From: PZPK01 sp965230795 | GTDB lineage: Bacteria > Pseudomonadota > Gammaproteobacteria > Pseudomonadales > Oleiphilaceae | Reading direction: 5' to 3' | Length of the DNA stretch: 64,000 nucleotides | Assembly (NCBI GenBank): GCA_965230795.1 | Contig: OZ246020.1 | Location: 2,852,001 to 2,916,000 of the forward strand | Shown here: positions 18,751-28,897 of the stretch, piece after piece | How the letters are laid out: each line of letters opens with the position of its first letter | Numbering within the stretch: the stretch's first letter is position 1 | The notes under the pieces: model-generated | The model's input: the letters and a program-made list of their open reading frames with translations, nothing else | Database searches by the model: none | What the model was told of the DNA's origin: nothing | Made by a program: the position numbers and the translations under genes

Positions 18751-18790
18751 TCTATGTACCCTCTTTTCTATTCTTTTTCGGGGTGAGACC

Positions 18791-20431
18791 TCAGCCCAAT
18801 GCTTCCACTTTTTTCACCAGGTGCGCGAAACGCTTGTATTGGCGATGTTGTTGCGGGATATGCTTAACATTATCCAGACAACGCTGACATTTCCTTTTTA
18901 GTTCCGGATTCCCACCCTGCTCTTTGATCTGTTTCAACATAACCTGAACCATGTTGAGATTCAGCGCCGGATGCTTCGGCGTTGCCTCCAGGGCCTCTTC
19001 AAATGTCTTGATGGCCGCTGCCAGATCACCTTGCTCGAAGGCGGAAATACCCTCCTTATTGAGTTTTCTGGCCTTAACTTTTTTCTGCAGACTCACAGGC
19101 TCGTCGAGCAAGTCCTCAATACTCGCCATGACATCTTTATCTCCTCCACACTGAGCAGCCAGGTCACTGAGCATCTGCTCTGCCTGACTTTCCTCACCCA
19201 TGGTGTAAAGGGTCTTGGCAAATTCCAGAGTGGTTTCCGGATCAACTTCGGCTTCTTCCATCAAGCCTTCAGCTTTCTGTAGTGCAGCTTTTGATTTGGT
19301 GGCATCGCCCTGACCATGGTGAACCCGGGATTCAATCAATGCCGCATTCATCTTGACCCGATCATCGTCCTTGAACTTTTTGGATACCCGCTCCATGGTT
19401 TTGACGGCCTCTTTTGCCAGTCGCTGGCCATCTTTGGATGAGTCACCTTCGGATAAATCAGACAGGCACCTGCCCAGGTTAAGATAGTTATCGGGTGATT
19501 CATGAACCGAGTTGCTGCCCAGGCGAACGGTCTGACGAAACGCATTGGCTGCGCCTTCAACATCTTTATTAATGGTACAGACTTCGGCAAGACGCTTTTG
19601 ACGGATGATGGCGTGGGGGGAAATGGCTACAGCATTTTCCAGGGTACGTTGGGCTTCTCGCATTTTTCCACGTTTTACCAGCGCATCAGCGAGTGCATCG
19701 TAGGCCTCAATCAGATTGCCATTCTGATGGATCAAGTCCTGCAGATCCTCTATGGCCTCATCATATTCACCCAGCGCGATGCGAACACGCCCCATACCAA
19801 GTTTGGCCCAACCAATATCCCGCTTGGACAGCACTTCTTCATAAATTTTCTTGGCCAGTTCGTACTCTTCAAGCCGATAGTAAAGATTAGCCATGGTGCG
19901 CAGACACCAGGTCACATATTTGGTTTCGGATTTGATCTCCGCATCAATCAGTTCAATCGCTTTTTCAAAATTACCTTTGTCTATCTCAATATTGATGGGT
20001 TTAAGGCGCTCTCGCTGCTCGATCATATTGTCGAGTCGTTTTTGCAGTACCGCCTTTGTAATGGGTTTGGTGATGTAACCATCGGGCAAGTATTCCAGCG
20101 CCCCCATGACCATGTCCTTGGAGGTTTCCGCTGTAATCAGAACAAACACGCTGGTGTGTTTCAGTATTTCGTTATAACGCAGCTCTTCCAGCACCTGTTG
20201 CCCGCTTTTTCCCGGCCCCAGGTTGTAGTCACACAAGATGATGTCAAATTCTTCCTTTTCGCATCGCGCGACAGCATCTTCCCCATTGCCGGCCACCTCG
20301 ATTCGTTCGACACCAAATGCCCGAATCATTTGACGAATGGAGAGGCGAAAATTCTCAAAGTCGTCGACAACAAGGAACTTTAATTTTCGATAGTATTTAG
20401 CCAGCTGAATCTGGCGCTGCATTTCACTCAT
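18791..20431 (-). CDS. CheY-like response regulator with TPR repeats
   Basis: 546 residues. An N-terminal receiver domain (about 14-132) has VVDDFENFR, the phospho-acceptor in IILCDYNL, the Thr/Ser switch in VLITAETS and the Lys in YITKPI. From about residue 150 come at least seven tetratricopeptide repeats (MANLYYRLEEYELAKKIYEE, AYDALADALVKRGKMREA, and so on). There is no DNA-binding or enzymatic output domain, so output is probably by protein-protein contact through the TPRs. No histidine kinase is adjacent. Confidence 0.88.
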   Translation of the reverse strand: MSEMQRQIQLAKYYRKLKFLVVDDFENFRLSIRQMIRAFGVERIEVAGNGEDAVARCEKEEFDIILCDYNLGPGKSGQQVLEELRYNEILKHTSVFVLITAETSKDMVMGALEYLPDGYITKPITKAVLQKRLDNMIEQRERLKPINIEIDKGNFEKAIELIDAEIKSETKYVTWCLRTMANLYYRLEEYELAKKIYEEVLSKRDIGWAKLGMGRVRIALGEYDEAIEDLQDLIHQNGNLIEAYDALADALVKRGKMREAQRTLENAVAISPHAIIRQKRLAEVCTINKDVEGAANAFRQTVRLGSNSVHESPDNYLNLGRCLSDLSEGDSSKDGQRLAKEAVKTMERVSKKFKDDDRVKMNAALIESRVHHGQGDATKSKAALQKAEGLMEEAEVDPETTLEFAKTLYTMGEESQAEQMLSDLAAQCGGDKDVMASIEDLLDEPVSLQKKVKARKLNKEGISAFEQGDLAAAIKTFEEALEATPKHPALNLNMVQVMLKQIKEQGGNPELKRKCQRCLDNVKHIPQQHRQYKRFAHLVKKVEALG

Positions 20432-20597
20432 AGTTTCGTCTTGTCAGGTTTTCATCCAAAGCTTTTTTAAGTGTAGACCGAAAGTCATAAATGTCTGCTT
20501 CAATATGTAAGCGCTGCTCGGCGTTTCCGCTTTGACAGCAGCGCCTTCACACGCCAAAATCTGCTGTCCCGAACTATGGCGGATATGTGCGTTTCCC

Positions 20598-21080
20598 ATG
20601 TCAAACCTTCCTTGTTTTATCGATCTTGAATTCAGTAGTCCCGATGACGAGGGTTTCCCCATTGCCATTGCCTGGTCTTTGCCGGATGGCTCAATAAAAT
20701 CCGTCATTATCTGTCCTGACGATGACTGGGATCCTTGGGACAACGCGACTCCCGAACTGGATCTTCAGTTTTACCTCGATCAGGGAGTATCCGGGCCGGA
20801 TATCATTCGGGAAATCAATGAAGATTTGAGCGGCCAAACGGTGTTCATGGATGGCCTGGACGAAGACGAGCGGATGCTGGAACTGCTATTCAGTACCTAC
20901 GACAATGATCCTGATTTCGAGCTTGCGTCGTTTTCGCAACTGATACCAGACAGAGAGATCGAGGACATCGTCGCGCGACGCAATGAACTGGCTATGGAAC
21001 AGGGATTGGACCTGAATCTATCGGAGCATTCGGTCAAGGCGTCCCTCATATTGGCAGTTAAGGAATTCGGAATTCGCTGA
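20598..21080 (+). CDS. DEDD-exonuclease-like small protein
   Basis: 160 residues from the ATG at 20598 (MSNLPCFIDLEFSSPDDEG). The opening IDLEFSS resembles the DxE start of RNase H-fold 3'-5' exonucleases, and VFMDGLDEDERMLELLF could supply the second acidic site. The protein is very acidic. The family call is tentative; no C-terminal DEDD motif is obvious to me. Divergent from the response-regulator gene. Confidence 0.55.
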   Translation: MSNLPCFIDLEFSSPDDEGFPIAIAWSLPDGSIKSVIICPDDDWDPWDNATPELDLQFYLDQGVSGPDIIREINEDLSGQTVFMDGLDEDERMLELLFSTYDNDPDFELASFSQLIPDREIEDIVARRNELAMEQGLDLNLSEHSVKASLILAVKEFGIR

Positions 21081-21206
21081 AAAACCCACACTAATAGGGA
21101 AATTGTGACGGTGATCTGAGCAAGCCCTCTACCAACGTGGCACCATCGGCCTCGGATCAGACACTTGCACCCTTTGCTTCACACCAATTCTAAGGTAACT
21201 CACAGG

Positions 21207-21944
21207 ATGACACGCGGTAACAGGATTTCTCGCCTGATTTTGGCTTGCGCGCTACTGGGCTTCTCTGTCATGGCTCAGGCCGAAGAACGATCTCCGAATA
21301 TTGATGATGTCATCAGCGAAGGCTTTAAAAAATCAGATCGCAGTTATGTGTCGTTCGGCCTGGCTCTGAATGAGTTCCGGTCAATTCGTTTTGTTCTGGC
21401 GGAAGTTAATGTCGACAGTGATGGCGAGATAACTGAACCTTTTACAGATACGACCTTCCCGGTCACCGCCCAGACTTATGGCGCCTCGGTTGCCTGGGGC
21501 ACCTATATTACAGATCACTTTAAAACCGAACTCCGGTACGGAATGGGCGTCCGTGACGATACCATCGAAGAAGCCATGGATATCAATATCAATTACTGGT
21601 TTAACTGGTATATGGGCGCTACGTACCCTATTACTGACTATATGTCCGCCTATGCTTTGGGCGGAATATCTCATTATGACGCGGACGTTACCCGACGGGA
21701 AATCGAACGCGCGTTTGTTGATCCGAATAACCTGCAAACAACAACGCGGCGCGTGCAACCCAGCCGCTTGCAGATGGAAGAAGATCTGTTCGGAACCAGC
21801 TTCAGCTTCAGTTGGCTGCTTGGCCTGGACTTTAAACTCACCGATGACTGGTTTGTTGCGTTTGAATACGGCCGGTTATTGCGTGATACCGATACCAACA
21901 TCAAGGTCTATCAAGGCGGCGCGTATTTGCGCTATGAATACTAA
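21207..21944 (+). CDS. Outer-membrane beta-barrel protein
   Basis: 245 residues from the ATG at 21207. Signal peptide ends VMAQA. The rest is alternating beta strands with aromatic girdles (SVAWGTYITDHFKTELRYGMG, WFNWYMGATYPITDYMSAYALGG) and a C-terminal strand ending YLRYEY, typical of small OmpW/OmpX-like or opacity-type barrels assembled by BAM. Function unknown. Confidence 0.8.
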   Translation: MTRGNRISRLILACALLGFSVMAQAEERSPNIDDVISEGFKKSDRSYVSFGLALNEFRSIRFVLAEVNVDSDGEITEPFTDTTFPVTAQTYGASVAWGTYITDHFKTELRYGMGVRDDTIEEAMDININYWFNWYMGATYPITDYMSAYALGGISHYDADVTRREIERAFVDPNNLQTTTRRVQPSRLQMEEDLFGTSFSFSWLLGLDFKLTDDWFVAFEYGRLLRDTDTNIKVYQGGAYLRYEY

Positions 21945-21968
21945 CGAATACCTGCCTGCCAGCGCAGA

Positions 21969-24167
21969 CTATGCATGCTGGATCAGCCAGCATTGGTGAA
22001 TTTTGGCATTGCGCTCGAAGTCACGATCAATGGATTGTGCTGTAAAATTCGTGACCCGATAACGACTTTCCAGTTCCGGAGATAACTTGAACTTTCTCAG
22101 GTTATTGGAAAACACCAGCGTGCCACCAGGCGCGAGACGCTGCATACAGGCGTCCACCAACATATCCTGATCCCTTTGTATATCCAACACGCCTTCCATA
22201 CGTTTGGAATTGGAGAAACTCGGCGGATCAAGAAACACCAGATCATACTGCTCTTCAACTGGTCCCTTCAGCCAGGCAAGACAATCTGCCTGCTGCAAAA
22301 GGTGCCGAGACGAATCCACTTGATTCTCTTTGTAATTGTCTGCAGCCCATCCGAGATAAGTTTTGGACATGTCGAGACTCAGGCTCTCGCTGGCACCACC
22401 CAGAGCTGCGGCTACGCTTACAGAGGCCGTGTAACAGAACAAATTCAGAAAACGCTTTCCCTGAGCATGCGCTTGCACCCAGCGCCTTATGGGTCGATGA
22501 TCCAGAAATAATCCCGTATCCAGATAATCACTCAGATTAACCAGATAGACCGCCTCATATTCATTTACCAGGAAAAACTGTTTTCGATTGCTCTCTTTTT
22601 CATATTGCTCAGCGCCTTTCTTCACACTGCGCTGTTTGAGACGCATGAATTCAGGGGGTACATCAAGCGACTCCCGTATCACAGCAAGCCCTTCTCTCAA
22701 GCGCTCCAACGCTGCATCATCGTCTACTTTTTTCGGCGCCGCGTATTCCTGAATATTGAGCCAGCGTTGCCCCTCAGCAGACGTATAAACATCAATGGCA
22801 AATGCAAATTCAGGCATATCTGCATCGTATATCCGATAACAGCTAATACCCTGCTTTTCCGCCCACTTACCGATGGTTCGCACGTTTTTCGTTAAACGAT
22901 TCGCAAGCATTTTTGCTCTGTCTTCATGGCTAACCTTCCAGTAACCCGGATCCTGAAGACGCTCTGACAGTTGCTGCCATGGCTGCTTGAAGCGATTACC
23001 TGACTTCAGCTCAAACAACAGTAACTGACTTTCGATCGGCCCGTTATACAGCTTGTACTGCTTGTAGCTATGCCAACCGATCTGTTTTCCAAGCTCAGCA
23101 TTGCCCGTAAAGACACCTGCCCGCCAATCCTCCAGAGATTCAAACAGAACGCCACCGATACTTTTATAAAGACTGTTGAGTGCTTTGATCTCTCCCAGTC
23201 GCTCGCCGTAAGGTGGATTTGTTAACATCAAACCGGTTTGCAGCTTATCGAAGCGTTTGAAATCACTTAAAGCTCTTTTTTCTACGTGAATGAGCTCTTC
23301 AAGGCCGGCTTCGTGAATATTCAGCCATGCCCGATGGACTACGCTTGCATCTTCATCGAAGCCGATCAAACGACCACGGAAGTTGGCTTTAGCGTTTTCA
23401 TATCGTGTACTGGCATTCTCAATCTCAGCCTGCCACGCGTCTGGATCATGCTGTTTCCACGCATCAAATCCCCAATGTTGCCTTGCAAGAGCTGGGGCTT
23501 TATCCAGGCGCATATGTGCGGCTTCAATCAACAAGGTTCCGGAGCCGCACATGGGATCTACAAATCCCGCCTCGGCATCGAAGTCCTTGGGCCAGCCCGC
23601 CAGCAGTAACAACCCTGCGGCGAGGTTTTCCTTCAATGGTGCCGGCCCAGTGGCTGTTCGATAACCACGCTTATGCAGACTGTCTCCTGACAGATCGATG
23701 CCAAGACTCAGATAGCCTTTCGAAAGCCGCGCACTGATGCGAATATCCGGGTTTGATTTACTGACGTTGGGCCTGTTTCCAAGTTGCTTACGAAACTGGT
23801 CAACCACGGCATCTTTGACAGTTAAGGCACCGAAGGTGGTATTGCGAATGTTCTTGTTCGTTCCGGAAAATTCCACCGCAAACTGATGTTCCTGCGAAAA
23901 GTGGGCTGTCCAATCGACGTTTGCGGTTGTGCGATAGATATCCTCAACACTTTCCACCTTCTGAGTGTCAAGCAGAAGTATGACGCGACTGGCCACACGG
24001 GACCAAAGCAAGGTCCGATACATTGCCGGAATAGAAGCTAAACAATGAACGCCTGATGGAATCGCTTTGGTATCTGTCACGCCCAGCCCTAGCAATTCCC
24101 GTTCAAGGACATACTGCAGGCCCTTGGGGCAAACAACAAAAAGAGAAACGGCGTCTGTGGAGTTCAT
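21969..24167 (-). CDS. rlmL: Bifunctional 23S rRNA methyltransferase RlmKL
   Basis: About 732 residues from the ATG at 24167 (MNSTDAVSLF). Domain order fits RlmKL: THUMP region, then the RlmL m2G2445 methyltransferase (DPMCGSGTLLIEAA, catalytic NPPYGER), a linker, then the RlmK m7G2069 methyltransferase (FLNLFCYTASVSVAAA, FLDPPSFSNSKRM). Modifies 23S rRNA during 50S assembly. Its position next to rmf and pyrD is a conserved gammaproteobacterial neighbourhood. Confidence 0.95.
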   Translation of the reverse strand: MNSTDAVSLFVVCPKGLQYVLERELLGLGVTDTKAIPSGVHCLASIPAMYRTLLWSRVASRVILLLDTQKVESVEDIYRTTANVDWTAHFSQEHQFAVEFSGTNKNIRNTTFGALTVKDAVVDQFRKQLGNRPNVSKSNPDIRISARLSKGYLSLGIDLSGDSLHKRGYRTATGPAPLKENLAAGLLLLAGWPKDFDAEAGFVDPMCGSGTLLIEAAHMRLDKAPALARQHWGFDAWKQHDPDAWQAEIENASTRYENAKANFRGRLIGFDEDASVVHRAWLNIHEAGLEELIHVEKRALSDFKRFDKLQTGLMLTNPPYGERLGEIKALNSLYKSIGGVLFESLEDWRAGVFTGNAELGKQIGWHSYKQYKLYNGPIESQLLLFELKSGNRFKQPWQQLSERLQDPGYWKVSHEDRAKMLANRLTKNVRTIGKWAEKQGISCYRIYDADMPEFAFAIDVYTSAEGQRWLNIQEYAAPKKVDDDAALERLREGLAVIRESLDVPPEFMRLKQRSVKKGAEQYEKESNRKQFFLVNEYEAVYLVNLSDYLDTGLFLDHRPIRRWVQAHAQGKRFLNLFCYTASVSVAAALGGASESLSLDMSKTYLGWAADNYKENQVDSSRHLLQQADCLAWLKGPVEEQYDLVFLDPPSFSNSKRMEGVLDIQRDQDMLVDACMQRLAPGGTLVFSNNLRKFKLSPELESRYRVTNFTAQSIDRDFERNAKIHQCWLIQHA

Positions 24168-24682
24168 GGGGTTACCAAAGTCGTACAAAGTGAAGCAAAT
24201 CGATGCGAGCGGAATTCGACCACGTTAGTCCCTTTAAAACAAGACCTTATGCATGGTTATTTCGTAGCCATATAAAAACGCTTGAATCTATATTAAATAA
24301 GTTGTGTACAAGTGCATCAAATTTCGCTTAACTGATAGTCCGGCTTGAGTAAATGTGACAGATATTTCGCTCATACCAATAAGCATATCGACGAGTCACA
24401 TTTCCGTTAATGATGACTGGTATTAGCCGTACAGTTAAGCCATGCAAGGCCCCTGAGTTGCTCGATCACTTCACAGAACAAACTGATCGGCACATTGACC
24501 GTAGTTGGAGCCGAATGCATGGATTTGCATTGACGATGATCCGGCACTTACAAACCCTTCAATTGAATTCAAACAGAGGAGTTGCTCATTACCGTTCGTG
24601 TGTCCCGCTAAATCCAAAAAGTGTTGACGCACGCTCTCAAATAAGACCAGACAATCGATATTACCGTGAGGTTCGATAAGAA
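24168..24682. other. Intergenic upstream of rmf and rlmL
   Basis: Divergent regulatory region of 515 bp. The open frame at 24410-24679 has no recognisable protein character. In other gammaproteobacteria rmf is growth-rate and stringent-response controlled, so the promoter is probably here; I see no clear operator. Confidence 0.4.
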
Positions 24683-24892
24683 ATGAGAAGACAAAAACGT
24701 AATGTAGAACAACGAGCTTTTAATAAAGGTTATCAAGCAGGCGTATCAGGTAAATCCAAATCCCTATGCCCCAATACATCCGCCAACGTTCAACAATTTT
24801 GGATGAATGGCTGGCGAGAAGGTCGAGAAGACAACTGGAGCGGCCTTACGGGCGTATCGGGCATTCACAAAATGCCCGGAATCTCAACATAA
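24683..24892 (+). CDS. rmf: Ribosome modulation factor
   Basis: 69 residues: MRRQKRNVEQRAFNKGYQAG, then SKSLCPNTSANVQQFWMNGWREGRED. This matches RMF (E. coli: MKRQKRDRLERAHQRGYQAG, then CP ... WLGGWREA). RMF binds the 30S anti-Shine-Dalgarno region to form hibernating 100S ribosomes in stationary phase. The C-terminal tail (TGVSGIHKMPGIST) is longer than in E. coli. A strong terminator follows. Confidence 0.95.
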   Translation: MRRQKRNVEQRAFNKGYQAGVSGKSKSLCPNTSANVQQFWMNGWREGREDNWSGLTGVSGIHKMPGIST

Positions 24893-24912
24893 CCCCACTG
24901 TTTTTCAGGAGC

Positions 24913-24942
24913 AAAAAGGCCCGCTAATGCGGGCCTTTTTTA
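24913..24942. terminator. Strong bidirectional terminator between rmf and pyrD
   Basis: Perfect 12-bp stem AAAAAGGCCCGC / GCGGGCCTTTTT with a TAAT loop; the A and T tracts suit termination from both sides. Confidence 0.95.
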
Positions 24943-24977
24943 TGGCACGGTGATATGAACAAACCACCTCAAATACA

Positions 24978-26000
24978 TCACTCTCTTGCGCGAATGGCCT
25001 CGACACTCTCAGAAATCAATTGCGGCCCTCGATATATGAAGCCGGTATAAATCTGAACCAGACTTGCACCTGCCTGAATTTTTGCAGCCGCATCCTCACC
25101 TGTCATGATGCCACCCACTCCGATGATTGGCAGCTTTCCACTTAGTTCCGATGCGAGTAATTCAATAATGCGCGTGGACTTTTGAGTAAGTGGTGCGCCG
25201 CTGAGTCCTCCTGCTTCTTTGGCAAAAGGCGACGAAGACACAGACTCACGATCAAGGGTGGTGTTTCCCGATATCACTGCATCAAACTCGCGCTCTAAAA
25301 GTGAACCCGCAACCAGCTTCAGTTCTTCATCTGTCATATCCGGAGCGATCTTGATGGCGACAGGAACGTAACGCCCACTATCCCGATGCAGGCTTGTCTG
25401 CTTTTCTTTAATAGCATCCAGCAACGAGTTGAGCGCATCACCAAACTGAAGCGTTCTAAGACCCGGCGTATTTGGAGAGGACACGTTAACTGTTACATAG
25501 TCTGCATGGGGATACACCGCTTCCAGGCCCAGCAGATAGTCTGACGCCGCATCATCAACAGGCGTATCGAAGTTTTTACCGATATTGATGCCGATAGGCC
25601 CTTGGTACTTAGAGCGTTTAACCCGCTCCACCAAATGCTTAACACCGGCGTTGTTGAAGCCCATACGATTAATAATGGCTTGGTGCTCAGGCAAACGAAA
25701 TAATCTCGGCTTAGGGTTACCTGGCTGCTGTCTGGGCGTCACCGTTCCCACCTCGACGAATCCAAATCCCAACGCTCCCAGAGCATCCAGATGATCTGCA
25801 TTTTTGTCGAGTCCTGCAGCCAGCCCCACTGGATTGGGAAAACGAATGCCCATAACTTCTGTCGGCAGATCGGGAACTTCCCGGACAAAAGGAGACAACA
25901 GGTGCATGCGATGGGCGGCGCTCATCCATTCCAGAGATAGGTCGTGGGAAGTCTCAGGAGCTAGCCTGAATAGCAGCGACCGTAATAAAGAGTAAGCCAT
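24978..26000 (-). CDS. pyrD: Dihydroorotate dehydrogenase (quinone), class 2
   Basis: 340 residues. FMN enzyme of pyrimidine synthesis on the inner membrane. Signatures: GLAAGLDKNADHLDALGALG, FNNAGVKHL, GINIGKN, YVTVNVSSPNTPGLR (Ser base typical of class 2), ISGNTTLDRE, GGLSGAPL and GVGGIMTGEDA. The N-terminal amphipathic helix (SLLRSLLFRLAPETSH) fits membrane association. RBS AGGATAT upstream. Confidence 0.96.
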   Translation of the reverse strand: MAYSLLRSLLFRLAPETSHDLSLEWMSAAHRMHLLSPFVREVPDLPTEVMGIRFPNPVGLAAGLDKNADHLDALGALGFGFVEVGTVTPRQQPGNPKPRLFRLPEHQAIINRMGFNNAGVKHLVERVKRSKYQGPIGINIGKNFDTPVDDAASDYLLGLEAVYPHADYVTVNVSSPNTPGLRTLQFGDALNSLLDAIKEKQTSLHRDSGRYVPVAIKIAPDMTDEELKLVAGSLLEREFDAVISGNTTLDRESVSSSPFAKEAGGLSGAPLTQKSTRIIELLASELSGKLPIIGVGGIMTGEDAAAKIQAGASLVQIYTGFIYRGPQLISESVEAIRARE

Positions 26001-26528
26001 AGATATCCTACAAGAGGTTACATGAGTGTTCGATTCTAAGAGGAACCGCTTGAGACTTGTTCAGAATCTACTGTTGTGAGCCAACTTTTCCAAGTCTACA
26101 GAGTAGCCGAGGCAAATCTTAACGGATTGTTGCCTCAAAAACGACGCGAAATGCACATGAAAAACACTTGACATATTGCAAGCCTTCCACAGCAACACTG
26201 CGCTATATGACTGTTCTGTCATTTATCCACGAAATCTGTGGATAACTTTGTTGAAAACCCTAGGGAAGATGCTCTAATCCCTTGTTTTATGGTGTCTACG
26301 AACAGATTGTACATTTTTTAACCACATATTTTATCCTTATTTTTCAGTAACTTATATAATTTAACTATAATTATGAACTCAGCATCAACTTTTTGTTGAC
26401 AGTTTTTCACGATTTAAGCTATGTGCATAAAAAAGTCAAAATTTCGCCACTTTTGGGGAAAAATGCACTACCGGTTTACATACAAAAGGGATTCAACAGG
26501 CCTCATCCTCATGAATTAGCGGCTCGCG
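26001..26528. other. Intergenic between pyrD and uvrB
   Basis: 528 bp, very AT-rich from 26300 to 26470. It lies between the pyrD promoter side and the 3' end of uvrB. No gene or RNA recognised. Confidence 0.4.
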
Positions 26529-28550
26529 TCAGGATAGCGACACCATACGCGCCTTCAGTTCAGAAATCTGATCCCTAAGCGACGCCGCCTTTTCAAATTC
26601 GAGATCCCTGGCAGCCTGGTACATTTCGTTTTCCAATCGATCCATTTCCCTGGATAACTCCTCTGGTGTTCGCGAGCTAATTTTGGCGTCATAAGACGCC
26701 TCTGTCTCAGCCACCCTGGCTCCTTTCCTGGATCGCCTCCCAGGAATCACCGTCGCGCCTTCCATAATGTCCCCAACTGACTTGTTCAATGCCTGAGGTT
26801 GAATGCCATGAGCCTCATTGTGTTCCATTTGCTTCTGACGACGTCGATTGGTTTCGTCCATCGCCCGCTTCATGGATCCGGTGATTCGGTCAGCATACAA
26901 AATCGCACGACCGTGAATATTTCGTGCGGCCCTGCCAATGGTTTGAATCAAAGAACGCTCTGAACGCAAAAACCCTTCTTTGTCTGCGTCAAGAATGGCA
27001 ACCAGAGAAACCTCGGGCATATCGAGACCTTCCCGAAGCAGGTTGATTCCCACCAATACATCGAACTCGCCCCGTCTCAGATCCTGAATGATTTCAATCC
27101 GTTCCACAGTATCGATATCCGAGTGCAGATAGCGGACCCGTACTCCATGCTCCAATAGAAAATCCGTAAGATCCTCAGCCATGCGCTTGGTCAGGGTCGT
27201 CACCAGAACTCGCTCATCTCGCCCCACCACTTTGTGGATTACCGACAGTAGATCATCCACCTGCGTCGTCGCTGGCCGAACTTCAATTTCCGGATCCAGC
27301 AGCCCTGTCGGCCTGACCACCTGTTCGACCACTTGTCCGGCATGTTCCGCTTCGTAATCGGCTGGCGTCGCTGATACAAAAATGCTCTGGGGTGAGATAC
27401 GCTCCCATTCATCGAAACGCATAGGACGGTTATCCAGGGCTGAAGGCAAGCGAAAACCATACTCCACAAGAGTTTCTTTTCGCGACCGATCACCCTTATA
27501 CATGGCGCCGATCTGCGGTACCGTGACATGACTTTCGTCGATAACCATCAGCGCATTATCCGGCAGATAGTCAAACAAAGTAGGTGGCGGAGCGCCTGGC
27601 GCCCTGCCTGACAGGTAGCGTGAATAATTTTCTATCCCATTACAGTAGCCCAGCTCCATCATCATCTCGGTATCGTAGCGCGTCCGCTCTTCCAGGCGCT
27701 GGGCTTCCACCAGCTTATTGTTGTCTCTTAGCTGCTTCAGCCTTTCCTTGAGCTCTTCACGAATGCTCTCAACCGCATCCAGGATGGTTTGTCGCGGTGT
27801 TACGTAGTGGGATTTGGGGTAAATCGTTATTCTGGGGACGCGTCGCAGAACTTCCCCTGTCAGTGGATCGAAGTAACTAAGGTTTTCCACTTCATCATCA
27901 AACAGCTCAATCCGCACCGCTTCTTTCTCAGATTCTGCGGGAAATACATCAATCACATCACCACGCACTCGATAAGTGGCCCGATGTAATTCCACATCAT
28001 TGCGTGTGTACTGCAATTCAGCCAGTCGCCTTAGGATAGACCGCTGATCAATCTGCTCCCCGCGATCCAGATGCAACATCATTTTCAAATAGGATTCCGG
28101 ATCACCCAAACCATAAATCGCGGACACCGTAGCGACGATGATGGCATCAGAACGCTCCATCAAAGCTTTGGTCGCGCTCAAGCGCATCTGTTCTATATGT
28201 TCGTTGATGGAGGCGTCTTTCTCTATAAAGGTATCCGAGGATGGAACGTAGGCTTCCGGTTGGTAGTAATCGTAGTACGAGACGAAATACTCAACAGCGT
28301 TGTTGGGGAAAAACTCCTTGAATTCACCGTAAAGCTGAGCGGCGAGCGTTTTGTTATGGGCCATAACTATGGTCGGCCGCTGGACCGCGGCAATAACATT
28401 CGCAATGGTGAAGGTTTTACCCGAACCGGTCACTCCCAGTAGTGTCTGATGTAACAGGCCATCTTCTATGCCCTCAACCAAACCCTTGATAGCAGTAGGC
28501 TGATCTCCAGCGGGCTCAAAGCGCGAATTGACGGTAAATTCCTTGCTCAT
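26529..28550 (-). CDS. uvrB: Excinuclease ABC subunit B
   Basis: 673 residues, full length. Nucleotide excision repair helicase-like subunit that loads UvrC on damaged DNA. Walker A LGVTGSGKTFTIA; beta-hairpin YYDYYQPEAYVP; DEAD-like VIDESHVTVPQ; motif VI QTIGRAARN; C-terminal UVR coiled-coil MDRLENEMYQAARDLEFEKAA for UvrC contact. Confidence 0.98.
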   Translation of the reverse strand: MSKEFTVNSRFEPAGDQPTAIKGLVEGIEDGLLHQTLLGVTGSGKTFTIANVIAAVQRPTIVMAHNKTLAAQLYGEFKEFFPNNAVEYFVSYYDYYQPEAYVPSSDTFIEKDASINEHIEQMRLSATKALMERSDAIIVATVSAIYGLGDPESYLKMMLHLDRGEQIDQRSILRRLAELQYTRNDVELHRATYRVRGDVIDVFPAESEKEAVRIELFDDEVENLSYFDPLTGEVLRRVPRITIYPKSHYVTPRQTILDAVESIREELKERLKQLRDNNKLVEAQRLEERTRYDTEMMMELGYCNGIENYSRYLSGRAPGAPPPTLFDYLPDNALMVIDESHVTVPQIGAMYKGDRSRKETLVEYGFRLPSALDNRPMRFDEWERISPQSIFVSATPADYEAEHAGQVVEQVVRPTGLLDPEIEVRPATTQVDDLLSVIHKVVGRDERVLVTTLTKRMAEDLTDFLLEHGVRVRYLHSDIDTVERIEIIQDLRRGEFDVLVGINLLREGLDMPEVSLVAILDADKEGFLRSERSLIQTIGRAARNIHGRAILYADRITGSMKRAMDETNRRRQKQMEHNEAHGIQPQALNKSVGDIMEGATVIPGRRSRKGARVAETEASYDAKISSRTPEELSREMDRLENEMYQAARDLEFEKAASLRDQISELKARMVSLS

Positions 28551-28897
28551 CTGGATTCCGAATTTAATTCAACAATGGTAGACTTCCGACGTTTGCGCGG
28601 GGCTCGGGACTCGCTGTTTCACTCAACAAAATGGAGTGAGACAGACCATAATCCTTGGCGAAACTCGCGATAAGGTCGGCTTAGCATTCAGCGTAGCCAG
28701 TAAAGGCCGAGAGTCATCGAAGCCTTGTACCTGGATCCCGTATTGAAGCTTTCGCAGCGCGTCGGGAACATCCCGCCTGAATCGGGCCAACTATTGTAAA
28801 GACCTTAGTGTGTAATAACAGAAAAAATTCAGTGTCAGTGACATTCGCTAACCCGGTTTAGCGGTATTCCATTCATTCCTAATTCGAGGGAAGAAAC
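28551..28897. other. Intergenic between divergent uvrB and aspC
   Basis: 347 bp holding the divergent promoters. No LexA box could be recognised with confidence and no small gene is evident. Confidence 0.4.

Noticed and set aside
24410..24679. 89-residue frame upstream of rmf
   Set aside because: No family, odd composition, and it covers the region expected to hold the rmf promoter.
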